A stretch of 64,000 bases of DNA, taken from CAVWXT01 sp963759115. Lineage in GTDB: Bacteria; Planctomycetota; Planctomycetia; Pirellulales; Thermoguttaceae. Made by a program: the position numbers and the translations under genes. Below are positions 17,706-27,751 of this stretch, in pieces. The notes under the pieces are model-generated. The model made no database searches. It was not told the DNA's origin and worked only from the letters and a program-made list of their open reading frames with translations. The number at the start of each line of letters is the position of its first letter. The stretch's first letter is position 1. The DNA is taken from positions 930,001-994,000 of the forward strand of contig CAVWXT010000001.1 of assembly GCA_963759115.1 (NCBI GenBank), written 5' to 3'.

Positions 17706-19549
17706 TCACTTCTTTTCTGCGGGGGGCTCGGCGGATGGCTTGGACGGTTCGGCGGCCGACTTCGCGGCATCGCTGGGAAGCCCGGTCGAAGCCCTGGCGG
17801 GCGCGGCGGCCGGATGATCGCCCACGACGCGCAACACGAACAGCGCCCGCTGCCGCGCCGCCGCCTGGTTGAACTGCTGGTTCGCCGGCGCCTGTTGCGC
17901 CGGGAACAAGGACAAGGTTTGGTTCTGCGTGCGATCGAGCGCGATTGGCGACCCACGGCCGGCGTCCCCCTTCAACGTTTGTCCCTGCAAGGCCATAGGG
18001 GACCGCTCTGACGCGGCTTTTTGCAGGGCGACATCGCCCGGGACTTTTTCGCCTTGGGAGTCGACGAGCGGTGTCTGAATACGCCGGGCGAATCCCTCGG
18101 AGGAATCACGGGGTCTGCTTTCGTCGTCCTGAGCGGCTTTGTCCTTGAGGGGGACCGTGGGAGCAGACGCGGGCGATTTCGCCGCCGACGCTTGCCCCAT
18201 GCCGGCAATGAAGGGCTCGCCTCCTGCCTGGCCGGGCGCATCTGTTGACGCACAACCTCCGGCACGATCGCGTTCTGCGCCGCCTCGTCGTGCCCCGGAA
18301 TCGTGGAAACGGAGCGGAACACGCTGGGCTGTTCCGAAAGACCGCGCACCGTGTTCGTGATCTGGGCGGGGGTGGCCTCGACATAGACAAAGTCCACCTC
18401 GCCTGCCGCCGTGGCCGGCGGCACGGGTGCATCGGAAAGCGGCGCCCGCTGCTGCTTGAGATCATCCGCCCGTCGCATGCGGTTGGCCACGCTCCGGGAC
18501 TGGCCGGCCGGCGCAACCTGGTTACGAGTCTCTTGCCAGGTAATGCCGTTGGCGTACAGGAGTTTGTCGAATGCCTGTTTCCGCGCGGTCTCGGGGCTGA
18601 TGTCGCACTTGACAACCAGCACTTCTTCACTGGGCAGGGCGGACTTCCCCTTCAGTTCCGCTAGCCGGTCGTCGGGCGTGCGGCTCCTATCGAGGATTGG
18701 AGCGGCAGGCGCAGCCCCCGCGACGTTGCCGCCGGTTTTCATGTTCGTGACGCCGAAGCCGTAGCCGGGTTCCCTGGTGGCGGCCTTCTCGGCGACTTGT
18801 CCCGTCTTGGCCTCTGCGGGACCGCTCGTGACGACCTTGTCCGAGCGTAAGGCGGCCGGAGCCTCCTCCTTCCGCTGGATGGTCTTCTCCACGTTTTTCA
18901 CGATCTTCCGCACCTGCTCCACATCCTCGGGGGAGCCGCGAAGCACGAGCGTATCGAGACCTTCGAGCTTCTCGATCTGCACCGGTTTGACGAGCCCGTT
19001 CTCCTTCTTGTCCGCCGCACTCTCCCGCTTCTCCGTTTGCGCCGTCATGCTCGGAGGTGCGTGGATGCTGGGGGGCGGGCCGGGCTTCCTGGCCTCGTCT
19101 TCGGCCTCGTCCTCGATGATCGCAGGCGCCCGGGCGATCTCTTTGTCCATATCGGCCGCCGGCTGAAGTTGGCGCCGCCGGTCGTTGATCGTGATCATGA
19201 CGGCGACGGCCAGCGTCAGCGCCAGCCAAACCAGCGTCCGCCCACCGACGAACCGCCGGAAGACCAAGCGTGCCAGCGGCACGGGCGCATCGCTGCCGTC
19301 GCCGGGCCCATCTTCCGTGAGCATCCGCCGCTCCGCCACGCGCAACACCTGGGGGCCGAGGTCCTCACCGACTTTCTGCTGAGGCAGCGACTGGAGCGTC
19401 ATGCTGAGGGTGCGCAACTCGTCGAGCAGTTGCCGCGCGGCTGGACTGGTGGCCAGCAGGCGTTCCATCTCCGCCTGCTCGGCGGCGGTCAGTTCGCCAT
19501 CGAGATACGCACTGAACAGTTCGTCTTGCGGCAGATCATTCATAGACAT
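17706..19549 (-). CDS. Membrane anti-sigma-like protein with zinc-finger-type N-terminus, one frame break
   Basis: About 610 residues. The N-terminus MNDLPQDELFSAYLDGELT-AAEQAEMERLL is the helical anti-sigma domain seen in RsiW/zf-HC2 proteins, though the His-x3-Cys-x2-Cys zinc ligands are not evident. One transmembrane helix lies near 105-120 (VWLALTLAVAVMITI). The long outer part is Pro/Glu/Lys-rich, contains a VQIEKLEGLDTLVLRGSPEDV segment like secretin N1 repeats and VEATPAQITNTVRGLSEQ. A frame change near 18220 leads to a tail with QRALFVLRVVGDHPAA. It follows an ECF sigma gene by 73 nt, so it probably holds that sigma factor at the membrane. Confidence 0.7.
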
Positions 19550-19622
19550 GGCGATCCGCTTTCAGCGGTCGGCAACGACAAAGCAGGGCGAAGCCGCCCG
19601 CGGCTCTCCCTCCCCCCAATTT

Positions 19623-20186
19623 CTATTCCCCAATCCCTTCCTTTGCCAACACTTCCTTCAAGTCTCCTTTCAGTTGCAGCCGCGCCCGGTGCAAGCGGCT
19701 GCGGACGGTGCCGATGGGCAGATCGAGGATCTCGGCGATGGTCTCATAGCAGCAACCGTCGATCTCCCGCAACACCAGCACGGCCCGATGCTCTTCCTCC
19801 AAACGTGCAATCGCCTGCCGGACCTGGCGGCAGCGTTCCTTCCGCTCCAGGGCTTCGGCCGGAGTCAGGTCGTCGGTCGGTGGGTCGATGTGGTTGGTCT
19901 CCCGCCCCATCGAGGTCATCGGCCGCCGTCGCCGCCGGTGGGTGATGGCCACGTTGAAGGCGATCCGGTACAGCCAGGTGTAGAACGCACTGTCGTGCCG
20001 GAACGACTCCAACTTGAGGAACGCCTGGACCAAGGCCTCCTGGACGACGTCGCGGGCGTCCTCGGCGTGGCCGACCACGTGAAAGACCGTATTGAACAGC
20101 CGGTCCTGGTACTTCAGGACCAGTTGTCCAAAGGCCTCCGTCTGGCCTTTCAGGGCCTGGTCGATCAGTTGGGTGTCGTCACTCAC
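19623..20186 (-). CDS. ECF sigma factor, RpoE/SigW type
   Basis: 187 residues from GTG 20186 (VSDDTQLIDQALKGQTEAFG), the usual start of this group; the longer reading adds unrelated residues. Region 2: LVLKYQDRLFNTVFHVVGHA, EDARDVVQEALVQAFLKLESF, FYTWLYRIAFNVAI. Region 4: LEEEHRAVLVLREIDGCCYE, IAEILDLPIGTVRSRLHRAR. It is intact. With the downstream anti-sigma-like membrane protein it forms a classical sigma/anti-sigma pair responding to an envelope signal. Upstream (20187-20545) I see no gene; a TTGACA on the minus strand near 20295 has no good -10. Confidence 0.9.
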   Translation of the reverse strand: MSDDTQLIDQALKGQTEAFGQLVLKYQDRLFNTVFHVVGHAEDARDVVQEALVQAFLKLESFRHDSAFYTWLYRIAFNVAITHRRRRRPMTSMGRETNHIDPPTDDLTPAEALERKERCRQVRQAIARLEEEHRAVLVLREIDGCCYETIAEILDLPIGTVRSRLHRARLQLKGDLKEVLAKEGIGE

Positions 20187-20545
20187 AGCAGGCTCACTAC
20201 TTGGGACGCTGCGAGGCGGCGGAAAGTTCCCACCCCGTTCCGGCCGCCAGGCGGGCACCACCCGTCATCTTGGCAGCCGGGGGGGAAACTGTCAAACCCC
20301 CGGACTAGGTTAGGCGATTTGGCGATCTCCTAAACGGCGACGATCTGATCTTGGGTAAGCCAAGCGGCATACTGAAGGGGCAATCTGGCGCGTCGCAAGC
20401 GCGTGATCCACCCATTCGGGGGCCAGTAGTGCTTCTCTCGCCGCCGCATTATCATATCGGAGACGGAACCGCGCACGAGTGGAAGGCCATCTCGCGCCGA
20501 AACACGCCGAGTCGACAACTCCAGCTATTTTCCGGGGGGATCATC

Positions 20546-21589
20546 GTGAAACGTCAGTATGGTAACGCCGCTAGGTCGTGGCTCGCCCTGGCGGCCACAA
20601 TTGCCATTCTCTGTGTGGTCGGCTGCAACCGCCACGAGACGCCGAGCAAAGACTCTGCGCCGCCCCGAGCGTCGTCCGATTCACCCAAGAGCGTGGACCC
20701 GGCCAAGGCCACCGCGCCGGAGAGTGTCGCCAAACCGGAGAAGAGCGCCGACAAGCCGGAGAAGAATGTCGACAAGCCGGAGAAGAGCGCCGACAAGCCG
20801 GAGAAGAGCGCCGCTTCGAGCGTGGGCGACCAACCGATCGTGAAGACCGAGCCTCAGCGGCCGGCCGAGCGGGGCAACGAGTCGATGCCCGCCCGGGAGA
20901 ACCCGCGCCCTGGCAAGTCGACAATCGCAGGGCTGACGGTCGAGGCCCTGGAGAAGCTGGGAGCGCGCGTCGAGCAAGACGACGAGGGATCGGTTCGCAA
21001 GATCGAGGCGATCCGCCTGAAGATCACTCCGACGGAGACCGAGCACCTGGCCGATTTGCCCGCGTTGGAGTCGCTTGAGCTCAGCGGGACGGCGCTCGAC
21101 GATGCGACCTACAAGCACATTTCCGGCTTGAAGGGGCTCAAGCGGCTCTACTTGCGCGACGTCGGGCTCACCGACGCTGCCCTCGAGAACCTGAAGGGCT
21201 TGGACCAACTGGAGGTGCTCTCGTTGGCCGGCAACCGCATCACCGGGACGGGACTGGTTCATCTTCGTGGTTTGGCGGACTTGCAGGTCCTCAACCTGGC
21301 CCGGAATCCCTTGACCGATGACGGCCTCGCACACCTGGCCGGCTTCAAGGAACTCAACACGCTCACGCTGGCCGACACCGCCGTGACGGGCGCGGGCCTG
21401 GCCTACCTCAAGCCGCTGGCCAAGATGCGCGTGCTCAATCTCGATCGCACCAAGACGGTCGACCGCGATCTCGCGCACCTCGAAGGTTTCCAGGAGATGC
21501 GAATGCTCTATCTTCACGACTGCGACGTCACGGACGACAGCATATCGAAACTCGATGACGCGATCAGCGGCCTGTCGATCTATCACTAA
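20546..21589 (+). CDS. Leucine-rich-repeat lipoprotein
   Basis: 347 residues from GTG 20546, preceded by GGGGGA. The signal sequence ends in a lipobox (LAATIAILCVVGC), so the protein is a lipoprotein. A Lys/Pro/Glu linker with a sevenfold-residue repeat (KPEKSAD) follows. From about residue 125 there are some eight leucine-rich repeats of the planctomycete/bacterial type (LxxLxxLxLxxTxLTDAGL), such as LKGLKRLYLRDVGLTDAALE and LADLQVLNLARNPLTDDGLA. These form a solenoid for protein binding; the partner is unknown. It precedes the exported methyltransferase-like gene by 30 nt, so the two are probably cotranscribed. Confidence 0.85.
   Translation: MKRQYGNAARSWLALAATIAILCVVGCNRHETPSKDSAPPRASSDSPKSVDPAKATAPESVAKPEKSADKPEKNVDKPEKSADKPEKSAASSVGDQPIVKTEPQRPAERGNESMPARENPRPGKSTIAGLTVEALEKLGARVEQDDEGSVRKIEAIRLKITPTETEHLADLPALESLELSGTALDDATYKHISGLKGLKRLYLRDVGLTDAALENLKGLDQLEVLSLAGNRITGTGLVHLRGLADLQVLNLARNPLTDDGLAHLAGFKELNTLTLADTAVTGAGLAYLKPLAKMRVLNLDRTKTVDRDLAHLEGFQEMRMLYLHDCDVTDDSISKLDDAISGLSIYH
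20732..20812 (+). repeat. 21-nt tandem repeat in the LRR lipoprotein linker
   Basis: Nearly four tandem copies of a seven-codon unit, AAGCCGGAGAAGAGCGCCGA and one more base, encode KPEKSAD. One copy carries NV for SA. Such repeats change copy number easily and set linker length. Confidence 0.85.
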
Positions 21590-21619
21590 TTGGCCCTTCC
21601 ACGATAAGGAGAAAACTCG

Positions 21620-22216
21620 ATGTTGCGAGCGATGACGTTGCTGTCGGTCCTGGTTGGTCTGGTTCTCGTTGCGCCGATGCCCCGCCGCGCGGTGTCGGCC
21701 GAAGCCAAGCAAGCTCCGAGCACCGAGGCTCGGACACCCGACGTGGTCTATGTGCCCACGCCGCACGACGTGGTGGACAAGATGCTGGAGATGGCGCAGG
21801 TGAAGAAAGGGGACGTGGTCTACGACCTCGGCTGCGGCGATGGGCGGATCGTCGTAGCCGCCGCCAAGAAAGGGGCCACGGCCAGCGGCTATGACATCGC
21901 CCCCGAGCGGGTCAAGGAAGCCAAGGCCAACGTCGTCAAGAACAAGGTCGAGAAGTCGGCGCAGATCTTCTCGGAAGACATTTTCACGCTCGACCTGAGC
22001 AAGGCCAACGTGATTACCCTGTATCTCCTGCCGAGACTGAACGTGAAGCTGATCCCGCAATTGGAGAAGCTCAAGCCGGGCTCGCGAATCGTCTCCCACG
22101 ATTTCGACATGGAGGGCGTCAAACCCGAGCGCGAGGTGAAGATGGTCTCCCAGGAGGACGGCCAGACCCACACCATCTATCTCTGGACCGTGCCGTTGAA
22201 GAAGGAAACGAAGTGA
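21620..22216 (+). CDS. Class I SAM-dependent methyltransferase-like protein with signal peptide
   Basis: 198 residues, intact. Residues 1-27 form a signal peptide (MTLLSVLVGLVLVAPMPRRAVSA). The rest is a short Rossmann methyltransferase: motif I VVYDLGCGDGRIVVAAAKKG, motif II acidic residue in ASGYDIAPERVKEA, then NVITLYLLPRLNVKLIPQLE. Most enzymes of this fold are cytosolic, because SAM is. An exported copy is unusual but recurs in planctomycetes, whose cell plan has extensive internal membranes. Substrate unknown. It follows the LRR lipoprotein closely. Confidence 0.75.
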   Translation: MLRAMTLLSVLVGLVLVAPMPRRAVSAEAKQAPSTEARTPDVVYVPTPHDVVDKMLEMAQVKKGDVVYDLGCGDGRIVVAAAKKGATASGYDIAPERVKEAKANVVKNKVEKSAQIFSEDIFTLDLSKANVITLYLLPRLNVKLIPQLEKLKPGSRIVSHDFDMEGVKPEREVKMVSQEDGQTHTIYLWTVPLKKETK

Positions 22217-22321
22217 TTGTTGGAACGCGGCCGGCTGGCTGAGTATCCTGGGTATCTTGACTCATCATCCTTATATCGAGGTCCCTTTCATTTAACCACA
22301 CAACGGCCGTTGTCAATCCTT

Positions 22322-22726
22322 TCATACGGCCCTGAACACTTCCACAGTCAACCCTGGACATTTTGAGAACCGTGTGTCGGTTGTCCAAAACGCCGTCACA
22401 CCTGCCAACATCGCCGTGGCGGCGTGAATGGCATCGGGAGTCTTCAATCGCACCGAAGCTCGCAATGCGGTTGCTCTTTCAATAACGGAGGCATCGATTT
22501 CTCGGATGTCCGCGTCTCTGCCGGAGAAGAAGACGTCGTACAGGCCAAGCAGCTCGTCATCGTGGTCGCGCAAGGGCTTGCAGCGGCACTCCAAGCGGGC
22601 CAATCGTGAGGTGACGAACATCTGGTCCGCTGGCGCAAGCTGCCGCCAGCGTGTTTCGATTGGAGCACGAACCGCCTCTGCCCCTTCTACCCACCGCATG
22701 ATGATGCCGGAATCCGCGTAGATCAT
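22322..22726 (-). CDS. PIN-domain toxin, VapC type
   Basis: 134 residues from ATG 22726, overlapping the antitoxin stop as ATGA. PIN-fold acidic residues are visible: Asp in MIYADSGIIM, Glu in RLARLECRCKPL, Asp in KTPDAIHAATAM and Asp in AFWTTDTRFSKC. These four coordinate Mg/Mn in VapC ribonucleases. The function is cleavage of RNA, commonly tRNA, when freed from VapB. Antitoxin-first order and translational coupling are standard. Intact. Confidence 0.85.
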   Translation of the reverse strand: MIYADSGIIMRWVEGAEAVRAPIETRWRQLAPADQMFVTSRLARLECRCKPLRDHDDELLGLYDVFFSGRDADIREIDASVIERATALRASVRLKTPDAIHAATAMLAGVTAFWTTDTRFSKCPGLTVEVFRAV

Positions 22727-22959
22727 GCATCGCCCCAAGAATCCCGCTCTTCCTCTAGCTGCGCATCAAGGTCCGCCGCGGATCGCAGCCGTTTCGCCTT
22801 GCCGAGCACATCGAGAATCGAAGGACGCTGAGACGCCGCATCCACAGGAGTCTGCGCGTAGACAATCAATTCCGCGCGGCCCTCAATCTCTGGCAATGGG
22901 CCTTCCGGCACAAACGCCTTATGGGAAAACGTCCCGCGAATAATGACAGGCAACTCCAT
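22723..22959 (-). CDS. VapB-like antitoxin
   Basis: 78 residues beginning MELPVIIRGTFSHKAFVPEG, then PLPEIEGRAELIVYA, a small beta domain like the AbrB/DUF104-type DNA-binding antitoxins, and an acidic C-terminus (DLDAQLEEERDSWGDA) that would fill the toxin active site. AGGAGG 8 nt before ATG 22959. A good promoter lies just upstream. Confidence 0.75.
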   Translation of the reverse strand: MELPVIIRGTFSHKAFVPEGPLPEIEGRAELIVYAQTPVDAASQRPSILDVLGKAKRLRSAADLDAQLEEERDSWGDA

Positions 22960-22983
22960 GTACTTATCCTCCTAACGAGTGAT

Positions 22984-23012
22984 ATTCTATGGCCCAGACC
23001 GACCCCCGTCAA
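22984..23012 (-). promoter_or_regulatory. Promoter of vapBC-like operon
   Basis: Minus strand: TTGACG (23012-23007), 17 nt, TAGAAT (22989-22984), followed by AGGAGG and ATG 22959. A short leader of about 18 nt. Confidence 0.6.
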
Positions 23013-23079
23013 TCGCCACGAGATTTGCCTCATCTTTCTCCGCCCGGTGGTTCCATTGGCGAGTAACATCGCTGGTTCT

Positions 23080-24980
23080 ATGATGAGGGTCATGCTCAAT
23101 GCCTACGATTTCGACGTGCTGGTGATCGGCGGCGGCCATGCCGGCGTCGAGGCCGCGCTGGCCGCGGCGCGGATGGGCGCCAAGACCGCACTGCTGACCA
23201 GCAATCTCGACACCATCGCCCAGATGAGCTGCAATCCGGCCATCGGCGGCGTGGGCAAGGGGCAGATCGTCCGCGAGATCGACGCCCTCGGCGGCGCCAT
23301 GGGCCGGGCGATCGACGCCACCGGCATCCAGTTCCGCATGCTCAACCGCAGCAAGGGGCCCGCCATGCACGGCCCCCGCGCCCAGGCCGACAAGCGGGCC
23401 TATCAGCAGGAAATCAAGCGCATCGTCGAATCGCAGCCGGGGCTCTCGCTGCGTCAAGAAACCGTCGAGGATCTGATCGTGGAAGAGGAAAGAGGAGAAA
23501 GGAGAACTGAGGGAGATGGATTGGAGAATCCGCCGCTTGCGGTTTCGCACGGCCCGTGGCGCATCGCGGCGTTCGCGTCGCGGGCAACGTGGTGTATCGC
23601 GCGCGGGCCGTCGTGCTTTGCGCCGGCACGTTCATGCAAGGGCTGCTTGCACGTCGGCGAAACCACCTTGCCCGGCGGCCGCATGGGCGAGCCGACCACC
23701 TCCGGCATCAGCCGGGCGCTGGTGCGACTGGGCTTCGAACTGGCCCGCTTCAAGACCGGCACGCCGCCGCGAATCAACGGCCGCACCATCGACTTCGAGC
23801 AAGACCGAACTGCAACCGGGCGACGAGCAGCCCGAGCCGTTCTCCTTTCTCACCGAGCGGATCGACACCGAGCAGATTCCGTGCTGGATCACCTACACCA
23901 CGCCCGAGGTCCACGAGTTGATCCGCGCGAACCTGCACCGCGCACCGATGTTCAGCGGACAGATCCAGTCGACCGGGCCGCGCTATTGCCCGTCGATCGA
24001 AACCAAGATCGTCCGCTTCGCCGAGAAGCCGCGGCACCAGTTGTTTCTCGAACCGGAAGGGCGGCACACGCACGAAGTGTACGTCAACGGGCTTTCGACC
24101 AGCCTGCCGCGCGACGTGCAGGACGCCATGCTGCGGCTGATCCCGGGCCTGGAAGCGCGCCGAAATCCTCCGCTACGGATATGCCATCGAGTACGACTAC
24201 CTGCCGCCCTTGCAGTTGAAGCCGTCGCTGGAGACCAAGCGCGTGGCGGGCCTGTATTGCGCCGGCCAGGTCAACGGCACCACCGGCTACGAAGAGGCCG
24301 CCGCCCAAGGACTCATCGCCGGCGCCAATGCGGCGCTGGCGCTGCGGCGGCCAGCGAGCCGCTGGTGCTCGGCCGCGATCAGGCCTACATCGGCGTGATG
24401 ATCGACGACCTGGTCACTCGCGGCGTCGACGAGCCGTATCGGATGTTCACCAGCCGGGCAGAATACCGGCTGCTGCTGCGGCCCGACAACGCCGACCGCC
24501 GTCTGACGCCGCTGGCCCATCGGCTGGGACTCGTCGACCAGCCGCGGTGGGAACGGCTACAAGCGAAGGAGGCGGAGATCGACCGGGTGACGCAGCTCTT
24601 GGAGACCACCCATTCCGGGCCGGTGTCGCTGGCGAAGCTGCTTCGGCGGCCGGAGGTCACGTGGGAGGAAATCGTGGCCCGGCTGCCGGAATTGGCGGAC
24701 GTGCCGCGGAGGGTCGGCGGAACAAGTGACTTACGACGCCAAGTACGCCGGCTACATCGCCCGGCAGCAGGTCGACATCGCCCGGCAGCAGCGGCTGGCC
24801 GCACGCCGCATCCCGACCCGCATGGACTATGAAGTAGTGCCACACCTGCGGGCGGAGGCCGGGAGAAGCTCGCCCGCGTGGGGCCGGTCGATCTCGCCCA
24901 GGCGGCCCGCATCAGCGGCATCACCCCGGCCGATCTGACGCGTGCTGATGATCCATCTGGAAGGCGGAGACGACGGAGAC
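23080..24980 (+). CDS. mnmG: tRNA uridine-5-carboxymethylaminomethyl modification enzyme MnmG, at least six frame breaks
   Basis: All parts of MnmG (GidA) are found in order across three frames: FAD-binding VLVIGGGHAGVEAALAAARM, TSNLDTIAQMSCNPAIGGVG, KGPAMHGPRAQADK, GTFMQGLLHVGETTLPGGRM, LGFELARFKTGTPPRI, FSGQIQSTGPRYCPSIETKI, EVYVNGLSTSLPRDVQ, LYCAGQVNGTTGYEEAAAQG, TSRAEYRLLLRPDNADRRL, YIARQQ and a C-terminal LTVLMIHL. With MnmE it modifies U34 of tRNAs. Breaks occur near 23560, 23650, 23800, 24160, 24350, 24715, 24860 and 24940. A purine-rich stretch at 23480-23520 adds residues before the first break. MnmG is usually single-copy and strongly conserved, so the breaks are probably errors. 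The exact stop is uncertain. Confidence 0.8.
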
Positions 24981-25272
24981 GCGGCGGAGGGGGACTGCCC
25001 GATGAACCAAGCGCGTGTTTCTCGCGTCTATCCGCATGTGCGGCGTCGTTTCGCGTCCTGTTCGTCGCGGCATTTCAGCCCGCTCCATCTCTCCTCCCGT
25101 TCTCCTGCCGCCCTCTGTCTCCCGTCTCTCCTCATACCATCCTATCTTGCTCAAAGAGAAAGGTCGTTCCAATCAACCCGACGTGAAAAATCTGCGGCAG
25201 CGATCGCGCCGCGACGAGCGGTTCGTCACGTAAGAGATTACGGAGCAAAGGCTTACGGAAGCAATAGCCGTA
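24981..25272. other. Intergenic, no gene seen
   Basis: After mnmG the reading frames are open by base composition only. The segment 25080-25135 is pyrimidine-rich (CTCTCCTCCCGTTCTCCTGC) and roughly complementary to the purine-rich stretch inside mnmG at 23480-23510, suggesting copies of one repeat. Nothing else is supported. Confidence 0.4.
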
Positions 25273-25300
25273 TTGACAGGCACGGGAAGATAGCTATAAT
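25273..25300 (+). promoter_or_regulatory. Consensus sigma-70 promoter upstream of the HTH-response regulator operon
   Basis: TTGACA (25273-25278), 16 nt, TATAAT (25295-25300). Both boxes are perfect consensus. The leader to ATG 25452 is about 145 nt. Confidence 0.65.
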
Positions 25301-25451
25301 TAGGCCGCAGTTGGCAAGTTCGGTAATGTCGGAAGAGCCGGATGAGCCTGCTGTTTGCATACAGTTAGGGATGTGAGGAGTTTGCGGTAGGCGCGAACTC
25401 AAGGCGAACCGAGTTCCAAGCCAGCTGTTGACAAGGATGGTGAGTGTCAAC

Positions 25452-26034
25452 ATGAAAACTGTGTTTACGACCGGCGAGGCGGCCAAAATCTGCAAGGTCT
25501 CCCAGCAGACCATCATTCGCTGTTTTGACTCGGGGCAACTGAAGGGATTCCGCGTGCCGGGCAGCCGGTTCCGCCGCATCCCGCGCGAGCAGCTTTTCAC
25601 GTTTCATGCGCGACAACGGCATCCCCACCGACGCCCTGGAAAGCGGCAAGCGAAAGGTGCTGATCGTCGACGACGACGAAGAGTTGGTCGAACTGATCAC
25701 CGACGCCTTGGAGCGCGACGGCCGGTTCGAGGTCCGCAGCGTCAACAACGGCTTCGACGCCGGCATGATGGTCAAGGACTATCGGCCCGACCTGATCGTG
25801 CTCGACGTCATGCTTCCGGACATCAACGGCAAGGAGGTATGCCAGCGGGTCCGCAGCGACAAGAGCATGGACGACGTGCGGATCATCTGCATCTCCGGCA
25901 TGGTCGAAGAGGACAAGGTGAGCGAGTTGAGGGCGGCCGGCGCCAACGACTTCATGCACAAGCCGTTCGAGGTCGAGCGCCTCGTGGAGCGGATGTGCCA
26001 CCACCTGGACATCGAGATGGCCACCAGCGCGTAG
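25452..26034 (+). CDS. Response regulator with N-terminal excisionase-type HTH, one frame break
   Basis: About 194 residues after joining two frames near 25600. The N-terminus FTTGEAAKICKVSQQTIIRC with GFRVPGSRFRRIPREQL is a MerR/excisionase-like winged helix (HTH_17). The rest is a full receiver domain: acidic pair in VLIVDDDEELVELI, phospho-acceptor Asp in DLIVLDVMLPDINGKE, Thr/Ser position CISGM, and Lys in DFMHKPFEVERL. Here the DNA-binding part precedes the receiver, the reverse of most response regulators. The histidine kinase gene begins 7 nt after the stop, so it is the obvious phosphodonor. Confidence 0.75.
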
Positions 26035-26041
26035 TCTTTCC

Positions 26042-27491
26042 ATGCGCGGCTTACCGCCACTGCTGGCCGGCGCGTGCCGATGGGTGCTGCCCATGGCCGA
26101 CCGTTCGGCCGTCGCTTTGGCCGAGTCGCTGCTGGCTGGCGATGCGATTGGCAGCCGCGACGTGCTAGCGGTAGTGCTGGCGGATGATCCACCGTTGTTG
26201 ATTTGGGCAGTGTGGGTTAGTTGGCAAAAATCCGGCGTCCGGCCGCGCTCTGTTGCCGATGTGGCCGGCTGGCTGGCTGAGAATCTGCCGGACGTTCTTC
26301 AGTGGGACCAGTCTGCGCCCGCGGATGCTGTGTCATCCACGGACGAGTCGCGCCATCCGAAGCCCCCGGATGGCAATGCGGAAGCCGTGGGCTATGCCGC
26401 TCGCGTTGCTGCCGCCCTGACACTGGCTCGGCTGGCGGCGGCGTTGGCCGATGACGGCCAGATCGCGGCCGACCAGGCATTTCTCTTGGGGCTGCTCGCC
26501 GATGTTCGCGGCTGGCTGGCCGACACCGGCGCCGACGATGAAGACGCAACCTCCCTTGGCATACCGAGTTGGCTGATCCAGGAATGCGAATCGACGGCCG
26601 CGGCTTCGGCAGCGGCAGCGGTTGGTTTGGCCCGCGCGATCCTCGAAGGCGAGGCTTCCCCGCCGGAGACTCTGGCGGCGGATTTGGACGCCATTCGCCG
26701 GCAGGCTGAAGTGGCCGGGCGGCAGTGGCTGGCTCAAACGGATGGTCTGGCCGGATGGTTGCCGCTACTGGTGGGCAGGCTCGCTCGGCTGGCCATCCTG
26801 GAAGAGAAGTTCCACGAGACGTTGGAGGCGGAGAAGCTCGAAGCGATGGCCGAGTTCGCCGCGGGGGCCGGCCACGAAATCAACAATCCGCTGACCGTCA
26901 TTGCCGGCCGGGCCCAACTGTTTCTGCGTGAAGAAACCGACGTGGAGCGGCGCCGGGCGCTGGCCCTGATGAACTCGCAGGCGATGCGGGTCTATGAGAT
27001 GATCGCCGACATGATGCTCTTCGCGCGGCCGCCGCGGCCCGAACCGCAGCCGATCGACCTGGCCAGGCTGGTGGACGACGTGGTTGCCGATTTCCAGCCC
27101 CGCTGCGCGGCAGGAGACGGCGATCCGCCGTGCCGACAAGACGGGTCCGATCGTCGTCGAGGCCGATCCCGTGCAGCTCAACGTGGCGTTGCGGGCGATA
27201 TGTCAGAACGCGATGGAGAGCCTCGGCAACGGCGGCCACATCGAGATCGGCGTGGAGCAAGCCGGGTCCGAGGTGCGGATTCGCATCAGCGACGATGGTC
27301 CGGGCATCAGACCGGAAGAGCGCCGCCACATTTTCGATCCCTTCTACTCCGCCCGCCAGGCCGGCCGCGGCCTGGGGCTCGGCCTGTCGAAGGCCTGGCG
27401 GATCATCACCAATCACGGTGGCCGGATCGAAGTGTCCAGCCAGCCCGGCCACGGAACGTCTTTTCTCATCAGTTTGCCAACCGTCGATTGA
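26042..27491 (+). CDS. Sensor histidine kinase with novel helical N-terminus, one frame break
   Basis: About 480 residues. Residues 1-260 are Ala/Leu-rich helices without transmembrane segments (SAVALAESLLAGDAIGSRDV, LLLIWAVWVSWQ-like segments), resembling a HDOD-like or all-helical sensor; I cannot name it. Then H-box AEFAAGAGHEINNPLTVIAG, and after a frame change near 27105 the N-box LNVALRAICQNAMESLGNGG, G1 SDDGPGIRPEE, F-box HIFDPFYSARQ, and G2 GRGLGLGLSKAWRI. It is a soluble kinase working with the response regulator just upstream. Confidence 0.8.
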
Positions 27492-27751
27492 GCGGGGCCG
27501 AGCCGGGACCGTTGCGGGCAGCAGGTCGCGCGCGAGGCCAAATTTCTCGCAACCGGATGGCATTATGGGGGGGCCGCATGTGGCTCACCGCCGTCGGAGC
27601 CCTACGTAGGCGGGGAATAGTCACTACCGCGAACGGCGAACAGCACTTGCGGCCTTGGATCGTGCGACGAGCCGTCTAAAATTCCAATGGGTGGGCGTAA
27701 TCTCCGAACCAAACGGCGTTAGGTTCGTATTACCAGGAGGGGGAGGTGTGC

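Noticed and set aside
20330..20518. 62-codon minus-strand frame (ends ARLPLQYAAWLTQDQIVAV)
   Set aside because: It looks somewhat protein-like but has no ribosome site, no family and no coupling to neighbours; may be a gene relic, not supportable.
23080..24980. Programmed ribosomal frameshifting in mnmG
   Set aside because: Too many breaks in different directions, with no slippery heptamers or consistent site; errors fit better.
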